The translations under genes and the position numbers were made by a program. Below the pieces are notes generated by a model that was given only the letters and a program-made list of their open reading frames with translations, had not been told where the DNA came from and did not search any database. DNA of 64,000 bases from Bradyrhizobium sediminis. Its GTDB lineage: Bacteria; Pseudomonadota; Alphaproteobacteria; Rhizobiales; Xanthobacteraceae. Positions 18,519 to 27,017 of this stretch are shown in pieces. Each line of letters begins with the position of its first letter. Positions within the stretch are counted from its first letter, which is position 1. The stretch is from positions 2,168,001-2,232,000 of the forward strand of contig NZ_CP076135.1 of assembly GCF_018736105.1 (NCBI RefSeq), in the 5' to 3' direction.

Positions 18519-19403
18519 ATGATCCCTGCCTGTCTGCCGCCGCGCGATGTCAGCCGGCCGAAAGTACCGCCGCCGCCCAATGCCTGCGATACCCATGCGC
18601 ATGTGTTCGGGCCGGCGGCGCGGTTTCCCTACACTCCCGATCGCAGCTACACGCCGCCGGATGCGCCGCTCGAGAAATATCTCGGCATGCTCGATACAAT
18701 CGGATTTGCGCGCGGCGTGCTGGTGCAGGGCAGCGCGCATGGCCGCGACAATTCCGCCATGCTCGATGCGCTGGCGCGGCGGCCCGACCGCCTGCGCGGC
18801 GTCGCGGTGGCCGACGCCGACATCGCGCCGGCGGAGCTTCGGGAGTGGAATCGACTCGGCGTCCGCGGCCTGCGCTTCAATCACTTCTTTCGCGACGGGC
18901 AATTGCACTATCGCGGCGGCGTGCCGCTGTCGGCGGCGCAAACGCTCGCGCCCGTCATGGCCGAGCTCGGATGGCATCTTCAGCTCTGGATCGACGTCAA
19001 GGATCTGCCCGAGACCGTGCCGGTGCTGAAATCGCTCGGCCTGCCGGTCGTGATCGATCACATGGGCCGCACCGATGCCCGCGCCGGCACCGGGACGGAA
19101 GGTTTTCAGAGCCTGCTGCGCGCGGTCGCTGACGGCTGGTGCTGGGCCAAGCTGTCGGGCGCTCATCGGCTCAGCCGCAACGCTCCTGACTATCCCGACG
19201 CAAGGCCGTTTCATGAGGCGCTGGTCTCCGCCAATCCGGAACGGCTGGTGTGGGGCGGCGACTGGCCGCATCCGCGCGTCGAAGGCGAAATGCCCGACGC
19301 CGGACATCTGTTCGAATTGTTTCAGCTGTGGACGCCGGATCAGGCGGCGCAGCATCGCATCCTCGTCGCCAATCCGGCCAAACTCTATGGCTTCCCGAAC
19401 TGA
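18519..19403 (+). CDS. Amidohydrolase of the 2-pyrone-4,6-dicarboxylate hydrolase (LigI-like) type
   Basis: A 294-residue TIM-barrel amidohydrolase. Metal-site motifs are DTHAHVFG (about residues 24-31), VVIDHMGR (about 177-184) and the C-terminal WGGDWPHP (about 249-256), the pattern seen in LigI and related lactonases. These enzymes hydrolyse lactones or pyrone dicarboxylates. It starts five bases after the TctC stop. With the split decarboxylase and the 2-hydroxyacid dehydrogenase it suggests breakdown of a hydroxy- or oxo-dicarboxylate, but the exact substrate is unknown. Confidence 0.8.
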   Translation: MIPACLPPRDVSRPKVPPPPNACDTHAHVFGPAARFPYTPDRSYTPPDAPLEKYLGMLDTIGFARGVLVQGSAHGRDNSAMLDALARRPDRLRGVAVADADIAPAELREWNRLGVRGLRFNHFFRDGQLHYRGGVPLSAAQTLAPVMAELGWHLQLWIDVKDLPETVPVLKSLGLPVVIDHMGRTDARAGTGTEGFQSLLRAVADGWCWAKLSGAHRLSRNAPDYPDARPFHEALVSANPERLVWGGDWPHPRVEGEMPDAGHLFELFQLWTPDQAAQHRILVANPAKLYGFPN

Positions 19404-19417
19404 AAGTCGCATCAGCA

Positions 19418-20467
19418 ATGTCCGTGAATAACAAGCGCGTGTTCTACGTCAAATATCTGGCGCATCCGATCTTTGCCGAGATGCTGGCGGCACGGCCCGA
19501 CGTCCGTCTCGACCGGCTCGAAAACGAAAGCGCCGAGGAAATCTATGCGCCGATCCTGGCCCAGGCGCACGCCTACCAGATCGGCGCCGCACGCGACGAA
19601 TTCGACGGCCACTTCCACGTCCATGCCGACCTGTTGCGCCGCGCGCCGAACCTCTTGATCGTCTCCAGCAACGGCGCCGGTTACGATCCCGTCGATGTCG
19701 AGGCCTGCACCGCGGCAGGCGTGCTGGTCGTCAACCAGTCCGGCGGCAACGCCCATTCCGTGGCCGAACATGCGCTCGGCATGATGCTGACGCTGTCGAA
19801 ACGCATCATCGAGGCGGACCGCGCGCTGCGGCGCGATCCCAATGTCAACCGTAACGCCCTGATCGGCACCGAGGCGCAGGGCAAGACCATCGGCATCGTC
19901 GGGCTCGGCAATGTCGGCCGCCGCATCGCCGAACTGTGCAAGGGTTTGCTCGGCATGAAGGTGCTGGCCTACGACCCCTATCTCCCGGCAGCCGAGATGG
20001 CGGCGCGCGGGGCTGAGAAGGTCGAGCTGGACGAGGTGCTGCGCCGCTCCGATTACGTCTCGATCAATTGTCCGCTCACGAAAGAGAGCCGCGGCATGAT
20101 CGGCGCGCGGGAATTCGCGCTGATGCAGCCGCATGCTTATTTCATCACCACCGCCCGCGGCTTCATCCATGACGAGGCCGCGCTCTATGACGCGCTGCGC
20201 GACAAGCGCATCGCCGGCGCCGGCCTCGATGTCTGGGCCAAGGAGCCGCCGCCGCCGGACCATCCGCTGCTGCAATTCGACAACGTGCTGGCGAGCCCGC
20301 ATACGGCGGGAGTGACCAGGGAAGCGCGGATCAATATGGGCCGGATCGCCGCCGAGCAGATGCTCGGCGCACTCGACGGCAAGCGGCCGCCGCGCATCAT
20401 CAACCCCGAAGTGTGGCCGGCCTACGCCAAGCGCTTCGAGCGGGCGTTCGGGTTTACGCCGGGCTAG
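19418..20467 (+). CDS. D-isomer-specific 2-hydroxyacid dehydrogenase
   Basis: A 349-residue NAD(P)-dependent oxidoreductase of the D-2-hydroxyacid dehydrogenase family. The cofactor motif is GIVGLGNVGRRIAE (about residues 155-168). The catalytic triad is visible as R in TTARGF, E in WAKEPPPP and H in ASPHTAG. The ATG at 19418 lies 14 bases past the hydrolase stop. In-frame extension into that gene is rejected. It could reduce glyoxylate, hydroxypyruvate or a branched 2-oxoacid; the sequence does not decide. Confidence 0.85.
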   Translation: MSVNNKRVFYVKYLAHPIFAEMLAARPDVRLDRLENESAEEIYAPILAQAHAYQIGAARDEFDGHFHVHADLLRRAPNLLIVSSNGAGYDPVDVEACTAAGVLVVNQSGGNAHSVAEHALGMMLTLSKRIIEADRALRRDPNVNRNALIGTEAQGKTIGIVGLGNVGRRIAELCKGLLGMKVLAYDPYLPAAEMAARGAEKVELDEVLRRSDYVSINCPLTKESRGMIGAREFALMQPHAYFITTARGFIHDEAALYDALRDKRIAGAGLDVWAKEPPPPDHPLLQFDNVLASPHTAGVTREARINMGRIAAEQMLGALDGKRPPRIINPEVWPAYAKRFERAFGFTPG

Positions 20468-20477
20468 CGATTTGCCC

Positions 20478-22181
20478 TTAGTCCGCAGCGGCTTTCGTTT
20501 GCCGCTGTTCGGCCGCCACGCGCAGATTGGTGAGGGTGGTGCGCGTCGAAATCTGCTCCGGATCGGTGCACAGTTCGATCAGCGCCGGACGTTTCGCCGC
20601 GATGGCGCGCTCGAGCGCCGGCGCAAAATCTCCGGTGCGGGTGATGCGCTCAGCATGCGCCCCCATCGCTTTCGCCATCGCCACGAAGTCCGGATTGACG
20701 AGGTCGGTTCCGACGACGCGCGAAGGGTGCTCGCGCTCCTGATGCATGCGGATGGTGCCGTACATGTTGTTGTTGAACAGCAGAATGATCGGGTTGCCGC
20801 CGTGCTGCACGGCGGTCGAGATCTCCTGTCCGCTCATCATGAAACCGCCATCGCCGACGCAGCCGATCACGATGCGATCCGGGTGGACCAGCGACGCGGC
20901 AACCGCCGCCGGCACCGAATAGCCCATCGCGCCGTTGGTGGGCCCGATCTGGCGGCCCGGCCGCGCATAGGTCAGATAGCGCTGCGGCCAGCCGGTGTGA
21001 TTGCCGGCGTCGAGTGTGACGACCGCGTTGTCGCCGATCCGCTTGCCGAGTTCGATCATCGCGGCGGCGAGGTCCAGCGCCTGGGTGCAGTCCGGCGCTG
21101 CGACCGCGTTGAGATAGTCGGTACGGGCGGATTTGCGCCAGCTGTTCCAGCGATCGGCTGCAAACCAGCGGCACTCGGCCAGGCCAGCCACGAAATTGTC
21201 GGCAGACGACAGCACGGCGATGTCGGGCGTGAATACCTTGCCGAGTTCGTCGGCGTCGGCGTGGACATGGACCAGCCTCGGTCGGGCCGTTGGCGCCGAA
21301 AGAATAGTGTAGCCCTGGGTGGTCATTTCGCCGAGACGCGCACCGATTACGAACAGCAGATCGGCTTCCTTGAAGCGCTGCACCAGAGCTGGCGGCCCGG
21401 ACGTGCCGAGATCGCCGGCAAAGCACGACGACCGGTTGTCGAAAGTATCCTGCCGGCGGAACGAGGTCGCGACCGGAATGCCGTTGGCCTCGGCAAAATC
21501 CTGCAATTGGGCGCAGGCGCGGTCGCTCCAGCCAGGACCTCCAGCCAGGATCATGGGCTTCTTCGCGCCATCGAGCAGTTCGCGAATTGGCGCGAAGGCC
21601 TGCGGCGGGGCGGCCGGTTGCGTCGGCCGATAGCAAACCGCGTCGCCCGCCTGTGTCACTTCGGTCAGCATGTCCTCCGGCAATGCCAGCACCACCGGGC
21701 CAGGGCGGCCCGAGGTCGCGATGTGGAAAGCGCGCGCGATATATTCGGGAATCCGCGCCGTGACGTCGATCTGTGCCGCCCATTTGGCGACAGGGCCGAA
21801 CATCTGACGGTAGTCGATCTCCTGAAAGGCTTCGCGATCCATCATGTCACGGCCGACCTGGCCGATGAGCAGGAGCATCGGCGTCGAGTCCTGGAATGCG
21901 GTGTGGACGCCGACCGACGCATGGCATGCGCCGGGACCGCGCGTCACCATGCAGATGCCGGGCCTGCCCGTAAGCTTGCCGTAGGCCTCGGCCATGTTGG
22001 CGGCGCCGGCTTCGTGACGGGCGTTGACGAGCTTGAAGCGGTCGCGCACATCGAACAGTGCATCCAGCACCTCCAGATAGCTCTCGCCCGGCACGCAGAA
22101 CGCCATGTCGGCGCCGTGGATCAGGAGCTGATCGACCAGGATCTTTCCGCCGGTGCGCGCATTGGAAAAGGGCAGATTCAT
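20478..22181 (-). CDS. ThDP-binding enzyme, acetolactate synthase-like
   Basis: A 567-residue three-domain ThDP enzyme. The catalytic glutamate is in NARHEAGAANMAEAYG (about residue 55), the central domain is FAD/nucleotide-type, and GDGGFMMSGQEISTAV...FNNNMYGTIR is near the C-terminus. The start at 22181 has GGAGAA upstream. A 26-codon extension to 22259 lacks a site. It resembles IlvB-like catabolic enzymes such as 2-oxoacid decarboxylases, with no small regulatory subunit nearby. Convergent with the dehydrogenase gene (10-base gap). Confidence 0.8.
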   Translation of the reverse strand: MNLPFSNARTGGKILVDQLLIHGADMAFCVPGESYLEVLDALFDVRDRFKLVNARHEAGAANMAEAYGKLTGRPGICMVTRGPGACHASVGVHTAFQDSTPMLLLIGQVGRDMMDREAFQEIDYRQMFGPVAKWAAQIDVTARIPEYIARAFHIATSGRPGPVVLALPEDMLTEVTQAGDAVCYRPTQPAAPPQAFAPIRELLDGAKKPMILAGGPGWSDRACAQLQDFAEANGIPVATSFRRQDTFDNRSSCFAGDLGTSGPPALVQRFKEADLLFVIGARLGEMTTQGYTILSAPTARPRLVHVHADADELGKVFTPDIAVLSSADNFVAGLAECRWFAADRWNSWRKSARTDYLNAVAAPDCTQALDLAAAMIELGKRIGDNAVVTLDAGNHTGWPQRYLTYARPGRQIGPTNGAMGYSVPAAVAASLVHPDRIVIGCVGDGGFMMSGQEISTAVQHGGNPIILLFNNNMYGTIRMHQEREHPSRVVGTDLVNPDFVAMAKAMGAHAERITRTGDFAPALERAIAAKRPALIELCTDPEQISTRTTLTNLRVAAEQRQTKAAAD

Positions 22182-22685
22182 CGCATTGTTCTCCAATAGA
22201 GCGATACTTGAACGCATCGCCGTTTGGGCGGCGAAAGCCGGGGTCGTCGACATGACCAAGATGCTGGTGAACCACTATGTTTGTCGGGAGAAGAATTCAA
22301 CCGTCTCCGGCTGGATGGCGGCAATAAATCCACTGTGAATGAGCCGCCGGACGATGGCCATGTTGCTATTTTCGCTGCGGCCTCGACACGCCTCCCGGGC
22401 GCGGCCATTTTCCTTCAACGCGCCGTTTGCGGAACGGTGGTTCCGGCCGGCGTGGAAGGAATTGGCGAGATGCGACAGGTAAACTCATTCTTGCGCTCGG
22501 CAACGTCCCGGATCGGACGCCGCTTCAAGCTGATCGTCGCCATCGCGGCCGCGAGCCTGCCGTCAGCCGGCGCCTGAGGCGGCTTCGGGCAGTTCCGCCG
22601 TATTCTTGATCACGGTCAAAACCTTCTCCGTATGATAATTCTATATGGACCTGTCTTGGCGTTGCGGCCGCGGGAGGAAGGTTCC
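22182..22685. other. Intergenic region without a supported gene
   Basis: About 500 bases between divergent genes. One 35-codon frame (22471-22577) with a hydrophobic C-terminus is possible but has no strong support. No terminator, operator or RNA gene is evident. Confidence 0.4.
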
Positions 22686-22898
22686 ATGTCGCGATTTGTC
22701 GTCAGATTCATGAAGGACGTGCTCGGCGAAAACGGCCGGCAGTGCGAGATCTGCCAGAGCACCGTGGAAGTCGATGCTTCGAATGAGGGCCTCGCCACGG
22801 AGCTGGCCAAGAAGAAATTTTGCGAAACCCAGTCGCTTTGCGACTGGTCACTGCATGCCGATCGAATTCAGGTCAGGCAGGCTGACTTCCCGTCCTGA
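22686..22898 (+). CDS. Small conserved-looking protein with two Cys clusters, function unknown
   Basis: A 70-residue protein preceded by GAGGAAGG. It has a basic N-terminus (MSRFVVRFMKDVLGENGR), a CEIC pair near residue 20 and a third cysteine in KFCET near residue 46, then an acidic/tryptophan-containing tail (DWSLHADRIQV). The CxxC plus distal Cys could bind metal or be redox active, but I do not recognise the family. Convergent with alanine dehydrogenase, 5 bases apart. Confidence 0.6.
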   Translation: MSRFVVRFMKDVLGENGRQCEICQSTVEVDASNEGLATELAKKKFCETQSLCDWSLHADRIQVRQADFPS

Positions 22899-22902
22899 AC
22901 GC

Positions 22903-24018
22903 TCAGGCGCCAATCGCGCCTTCAATCGGGAAGCAGGCCAAGCCCAGACTTTCGGCAACCGCCTTATTGGTGAGGCGGCCGCGGTGAACGTTGAGGCCCG
23001 CACGCAGATGGGGATTTTGCATCACCGCCACGAAGCCGAGGTTCGCCAATGCCAGCCCGAACGGCAGTGTCGCGTTGTTCAAGGCATGGCTTGAGGTGAG
23101 GGGAACCGCACCGGGCATGTTCGCCACGCAGTAGTGGATGATTCCGTCGACCTCATAGGTCGGCTCATCATGCGTCGTCGGACGAGACGTCTCGAAGCAG
23201 CCTCCCTGGTCGATCGCGACATCGACGAGCACCGAACCCGGCCGCATGGATTTCAACATTTTCCGGTTGATCAGCTTCGGAGCGCTTGCACCGGGGACCA
23301 GCACCGCGCCGATCACAACGTCGGCGGCGAAAATCTCCTGTTCGATTGCCTCGGCGGTGGGGAAGCGGGTGCGGACTCGGCCCTGGAACAACTCGTCGAG
23401 CTCACGCAGCCTCGGGATCGAGCGGTCCAGGATCGTGACTTCCGCGCCGAGCCCAACGGCCATTCGCGCAGCGTGGGAGCCGACGACCCCGCCGCCGATG
23501 ACCACGACACGGGCAGGAACGACGCCCGGCACGCCGCCGAGCAGAATGCCGCGGCCGCCGGCGCTGCGCTTCAACGCCGAGCCGGCCGCCTCGATGGAGA
23601 GTCTTCCTGCGACCTCACTCATCGGAGCGAGCAGGGGCAGCCCACCCTTGGCATCCGTGACCGTCTCATAGGCGATCGCGGTGCAGCCCGAAGCCATCAG
23701 GCCTCTGGCCTGTTCCGGATCAGGCGCCAGATGCAGATAGGTGAAGAGGATCTGGCCTTCGCGCAGCTGGGTCCATTCGCGAGCCTGGGGTTCCTTGACC
23801 TTCACGACCATGTCGCTGGTTGCGAAGATTTCGGCTGGCGTGTCGGCGATGGCAGCTCCCGCCCTGCGGTAGGCGTCGTCGTCAGCGCCGATCCCGGCAC
23901 CCGCATTGGCCTCGATGACGACGCTATGGCCGGCAGCTGCGTACTCACGAACGGTGTCCGGTGTGAGGCCGACACGATATTCATGAATCTTGATCTCCCT
24001 CGGCACCCCGATCCGCAT
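22903..24018 (-). CDS. ald: Alanine dehydrogenase
   Basis: A 371-residue NAD-dependent L-alanine dehydrogenase (oxidative deamination to pyruvate and ammonia), of normal family length. Catalytic K75 (VVKVKEP) and H96 (YLHLAPD) are at the expected positions. The NAD motif GGGVVGSHAARMA lies near residue 175 and VDVAIDQGG near 268, and the C-terminus has the usual HALNNATLPF. Divergent from an Lrp/AsnC regulator gene, the classic arrangement for ald control by alanine availability. Confidence 0.95.
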   Translation of the reverse strand: MRIGVPREIKIHEYRVGLTPDTVREYAAAGHSVVIEANAGAGIGADDDAYRRAGAAIADTPAEIFATSDMVVKVKEPQAREWTQLREGQILFTYLHLAPDPEQARGLMASGCTAIAYETVTDAKGGLPLLAPMSEVAGRLSIEAAGSALKRSAGGRGILLGGVPGVVPARVVVIGGGVVGSHAARMAVGLGAEVTILDRSIPRLRELDELFQGRVRTRFPTAEAIEQEIFAADVVIGAVLVPGASAPKLINRKMLKSMRPGSVLVDVAIDQGGCFETSRPTTHDEPTYEVDGIIHYCVANMPGAVPLTSSHALNNATLPFGLALANLGFVAVMQNPHLRAGLNVHRGRLTNKAVAESLGLACFPIEGAIGA

Positions 24019-24052
24019 CGTTCGATACTCCTTCCTGGAATCCAGAGCTTAT

Positions 24053-24131
24053 ATTTTACGGCGGATTCGGGTTAAGAACCTTGCGATATCGGCGATTTAT
24101 TTCGATCCTTTGCTGAAAATCGGCGTAAAAT
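24053..24131. promoter_or_regulatory. Inverted ATTTTACG / CGTAAAAT pair between ald and lrp
   Basis: ATTTTACG at 24053-24060 and its exact reverse complement CGTAAAAT at 24124-24131 lie 63 bases apart in the AT-rich divergent region. Paired spaced sites of this kind suit an Lrp-type multimer. The assignment to the adjacent regulator is inference. Confidence 0.45.
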
Positions 24132-24172
24132 CACAATTTGGCGCAGGAATCAAATTGACGGGAATCAGGACG

Positions 24173-24676
24173 ATGCAGCTCGACAATATCGATACGACGA
24201 TCCTGTCAGAACTCACGGTCAATGCCCGGGCGAGCCAGGTTGAACTTGCCGAACGCGTGGCGCTTTCAAGCACCGCGATCGCCCGGCGGCAGAAGATGCT
24301 CGAGGAAGAAGGCTTCATCCGCGGCTATCAGGCCGTGCTGGATTTGACGCGCTTTGGCCTCTCCACCACCGTTCTGGTCAGGGTCACCCTCGAAAGCCAG
24401 AACGAGAATGCGCTCAAATCGTTCGAAGCCGCCGTGATCCACTGTCCGTCAGTGGTTCGATGCTTCCTGATGTCCGGCAGCGACGACTACATCGTCATCG
24501 TGATGGCGCGGGACATCGAGGACTTCGAACGCATCCACAGGACCGAGCTTTCCCGGTTGCCGCGAGTGGCGCGGATTCAATCGAGCTTTGCGATGCGCGA
24601 AGTCGTGAACCGCGCGGTCCCGCCGGTGATCTTCGGCGCAACGCGCCGGCATCGATCCGGTCACGGCGCGCGATAG
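24173..24676 (+). CDS. Lrp/AsnC family regulator, probable regulator of ald
   Basis: A 167-residue protein with an N-terminal HTH (LDNIDTTILSELTVNARASQVELAERVALSSTAIARRQKMLEEEG, about residues 3-48) and a RAM ligand-binding domain (about 65-145, with SGSDDYIVIVMA). The start at 24173 gives the standard family N-terminus. A longer frame upstream is not typical. Its position opposite ald suggests alanine-responsive activation. Confidence 0.88.
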   Translation: MQLDNIDTTILSELTVNARASQVELAERVALSSTAIARRQKMLEEEGFIRGYQAVLDLTRFGLSTTVLVRVTLESQNENALKSFEAAVIHCPSVVRCFLMSGSDDYIVIVMARDIEDFERIHRTELSRLPRVARIQSSFAMREVVNRAVPPVIFGATRRHRSGHGAR

Positions 24677-24686
24677 CCGGGCGGAC

Positions 24687-25619
24687 CTACGGCCATGCCG
24701 CGTAAAACGGACCGCGTTTCGCCTGTTCGGCCCTGGCGCGACGCCGATAGGCGCCGGGCGGAATGCCCTGGTGCTTCTGGAAGAAACGGCTGAAATAGCC
24801 GGGATCGCGAAAGCCCAGACCGTATCCGATCTGCTCGACCGGCAGGTCGAGCTGGTGCAGGCGGGTGCGGGCCTCGTGGATCAGCCGCTCATGGATGATG
24901 GCGCGGGGACTGCGCGATTTTTCGCGCTTGCAATGCGCATGCAGCCTGTCGCAGGTGACGCCGAGCACGACGGCGTAACGCGCGATCGGCCAGCCGTCGC
25001 GATAGTGCAATTCCACCATCTGCAGAAAATTTCCAACCAACCGCGGACCGTCTCCGCGGAGCGCATCCTCGCTGCCGAATTCTTCCGAGGCCGCCGAACG
25101 CCACAGATGCAGGCAGAGCTGCAGCACATGGGACGAGATCATGGTCATGCCGCCGCGTTGCGGCCTGTGCAGTTCCCGCACCAGCATGGCGCAGGAGTTC
25201 GTCACGGCGTCGAGCGCGCCGTCGATCTGCGCGCCGCTCAGCATCACGAGGCGGTCGGTGGTGCGCCGCAGGTGCAATGCCTCCGGGCTGCCGGCCACCG
25301 TTCGCGTCAACAGATCCTCCGAAACCGCGATGAGGTAGCCTCGTCCGCCGGCCTCCACCTGAAGATCGCCCTCGACCTCGCAGGGCAGCCAGAGCAGGGC
25401 AGGGGCTTCGAATTTCACCACCGTGCCGCGCAGGACGGCCGAGCCGCGTCGACTCTCGATCAAGAGCAGATGCGCGCGCCGCACATTATCCTCCTGAATG
25501 ACCCAGTGGCGCGGCGCGAGCCCGCCGGAAAACCCTTCGGCATGCAGGGCCGAACCTGCCTGCGCGAGGAAGCCGGCCGGACCTGGAGGGACAAGCATCG
25601 TGTCGAGCACCTGGGACAA
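24687..25619 (-). CDS. AraC family transcriptional regulator
   Basis: A 310-residue protein with a variable N-terminal sensor half (about 1-195) and a C-terminal double HTH (about 205-300) containing ERLIHEARTRLHQLDLPVEQIGYGLGFRDPGYFSRFFQKHQGIPPGAYRR. Divergent from the Liv-type ABC operon that starts at 25763 and probably its regulator. The inducer is unknown. Confidence 0.87.
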   Translation of the reverse strand: MSQVLDTMLVPPGPAGFLAQAGSALHAEGFSGGLAPRHWVIQEDNVRRAHLLLIESRRGSAVLRGTVVKFEAPALLWLPCEVEGDLQVEAGGRGYLIAVSEDLLTRTVAGSPEALHLRRTTDRLVMLSGAQIDGALDAVTNSCAMLVRELHRPQRGGMTMISSHVLQLCLHLWRSAASEEFGSEDALRGDGPRLVGNFLQMVELHYRDGWPIARYAVVLGVTCDRLHAHCKREKSRSPRAIIHERLIHEARTRLHQLDLPVEQIGYGLGFRDPGYFSRFFQKHQGIPPGAYRRRARAEQAKRGPFYAAWP

Positions 25620-25762
25620 TCCGTCGCTCCAATCGGGAGGAAGCTGACGGATTGATACAATCTTTGCCCGGATACGTCCAATCTCTTGTCGAGACCGCTC
25701 GAATAGTCTCTTCAGGGTCGAACGCCATCAAGGCGACGGACGGAATGCTCTGGGAGGAGAAC

Positions 25763-26986
25763 ATGGTTTCATCAGTCACACGCCTGGCAGCGGGATTGGT
25801 CGCAATCGCCGGGGTCGCCAGTTTTTCGGTCGGGCCGGCCCTGGCGCAGACTTCGGTCAAGATCGGCTACGCCCTGTCGCGCACCGGGCCGAACGCCGGC
25901 GGCGCCGCGGTAACGACGCTGCCGAACTACGAAATGTGGGTGAAGGAGGTAAACGCTGCCGGCGGTCTGAAGATCGGCGACAAGCGGGTGCCGATCGAGA
26001 TCGTGCAATACGACGATCGCTCCAGCGCGGAAGAGGCAGCAAAAGCGCTGGACCGGCTGATCACCCAGGACAAGGTCGATTTCATTCTGCCGCCCTGGGG
26101 AACCGGCCTCAATCTCGCGGTCGGACCGATCCTGAACAAGGCCGGCTATCCGCATCTGGCCGCCACCGCGGTCACCGACCGTGCGCCTGAACTGGCGAAG
26201 CGCTGGCCGAACAGTTTCTGGCTACTCGGAACCAGTGCCGGCGCCGCCAATACGCTGGTCGAACTCCTGGTCAAGCTGCGCGGCGAAGGCAAGATCGGCG
26301 ACACCGTCGCCATGGTCAGCGTCGCCGACGGTTTCGGCATCGACCTTTCGGGCGCAGCGCGGCCTGCGCTTGCCAAGGCCAATTTCAAGCTGGCCTACGA
26401 CAAGACCTACCCGGTCGGCACCCAGGACCTCAGCCCGCTGGTCAACGAGGCCAAGGCCCTCAACCCCGACGTCTTCATCGCCTTCAGCTATCCGCCGGAT
26501 ACGCTCGGGCTCACCGAGCAGGCGCGGATCGCCGGCTTCAATCCAAAAATCTTCTACACCGGCGTCGGCACCGCATTTCCCCTGTTCAAGGGGAAATTCG
26601 GCGCCAACGCCGAGGGCGTGATGGGGATCGGCGGATGGAACGGCGACAGCCCGGCGATCAAGGATTACCTGGCGCGCCACAAGGCGGCGTCTGCGAACGG
26701 CGCCGAGCCGGATCGCTGGGCCAGTTCCGTGACCTACGCCAGCCTGCAGATGCTGCAGCAGGCGATCGAACGCGTCGGCAAGATCGACCGCGCCGCTGTC
26801 ATCAAGGACCTGCAGACCGGGACCTTCGATACCGTGATCGGCAAGGTCAAATTCGAGAACAACCTGCCGACCAAATACTGGTGGGTCGGGCAGTGGCAGG
26901 GCGGCGAGTTCTACGGTGTCGGTCCGGCCACCAACGAGGGTGCGCGGGCGCCGATCATTCCCAAGCCGGCATGGAAGGCGCAGTGA
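25763..26986 (+). CDS. Periplasmic binding protein of a branched-chain amino acid-type ABC transporter
   Basis: A 407-residue type I solute-binding protein (LivJ/amide-urea type). The signal peptide ends at PALAQT. The mature part has VKIGYALSRTGPNAGG, IEIVQYDDRSSAEEAAKALDRLI and an FLLPPWGTG-like FILPPWGTG segment. GGGAGGAGAAC precedes the ATG at 25763, and upstream in-frame starts are less well placed. It opens a five-gene cassette that ends with an aldehyde dehydrogenase gene. Ligands of such proteins range from amino acids to aromatic acids. Confidence 0.88.
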   Translation: MVSSVTRLAAGLVAIAGVASFSVGPALAQTSVKIGYALSRTGPNAGGAAVTTLPNYEMWVKEVNAAGGLKIGDKRVPIEIVQYDDRSSAEEAAKALDRLITQDKVDFILPPWGTGLNLAVGPILNKAGYPHLAATAVTDRAPELAKRWPNSFWLLGTSAGAANTLVELLVKLRGEGKIGDTVAMVSVADGFGIDLSGAARPALAKANFKLAYDKTYPVGTQDLSPLVNEAKALNPDVFIAFSYPPDTLGLTEQARIAGFNPKIFYTGVGTAFPLFKGKFGANAEGVMGIGGWNGDSPAIKDYLARHKAASANGAEPDRWASSVTYASLQMLQQAIERVGKIDRAAVIKDLQTGTFDTVIGKVKFENNLPTKYWWVGQWQGGEFYGVGPATNEGARAPIIPKPAWKAQ

Positions 26987-27017
26987 TCGCCAGATCGCTG
27001 CGGCAGATCCGGGGTCA

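Noticed and set aside
20472..22199. A 575-codon plus-strand frame across the acetolactate-synthase-like gene
   Set aside because: Same antisense shadow effect. The minus-strand product has all ThDP motifs.
22471..22577. A 35-codon frame with a hydrophobic C-terminus
   Set aside because: A GGAAGGA lies upstream but at poor spacing, and there is no promoter, terminator or recognisable pattern. Left as intergenic.
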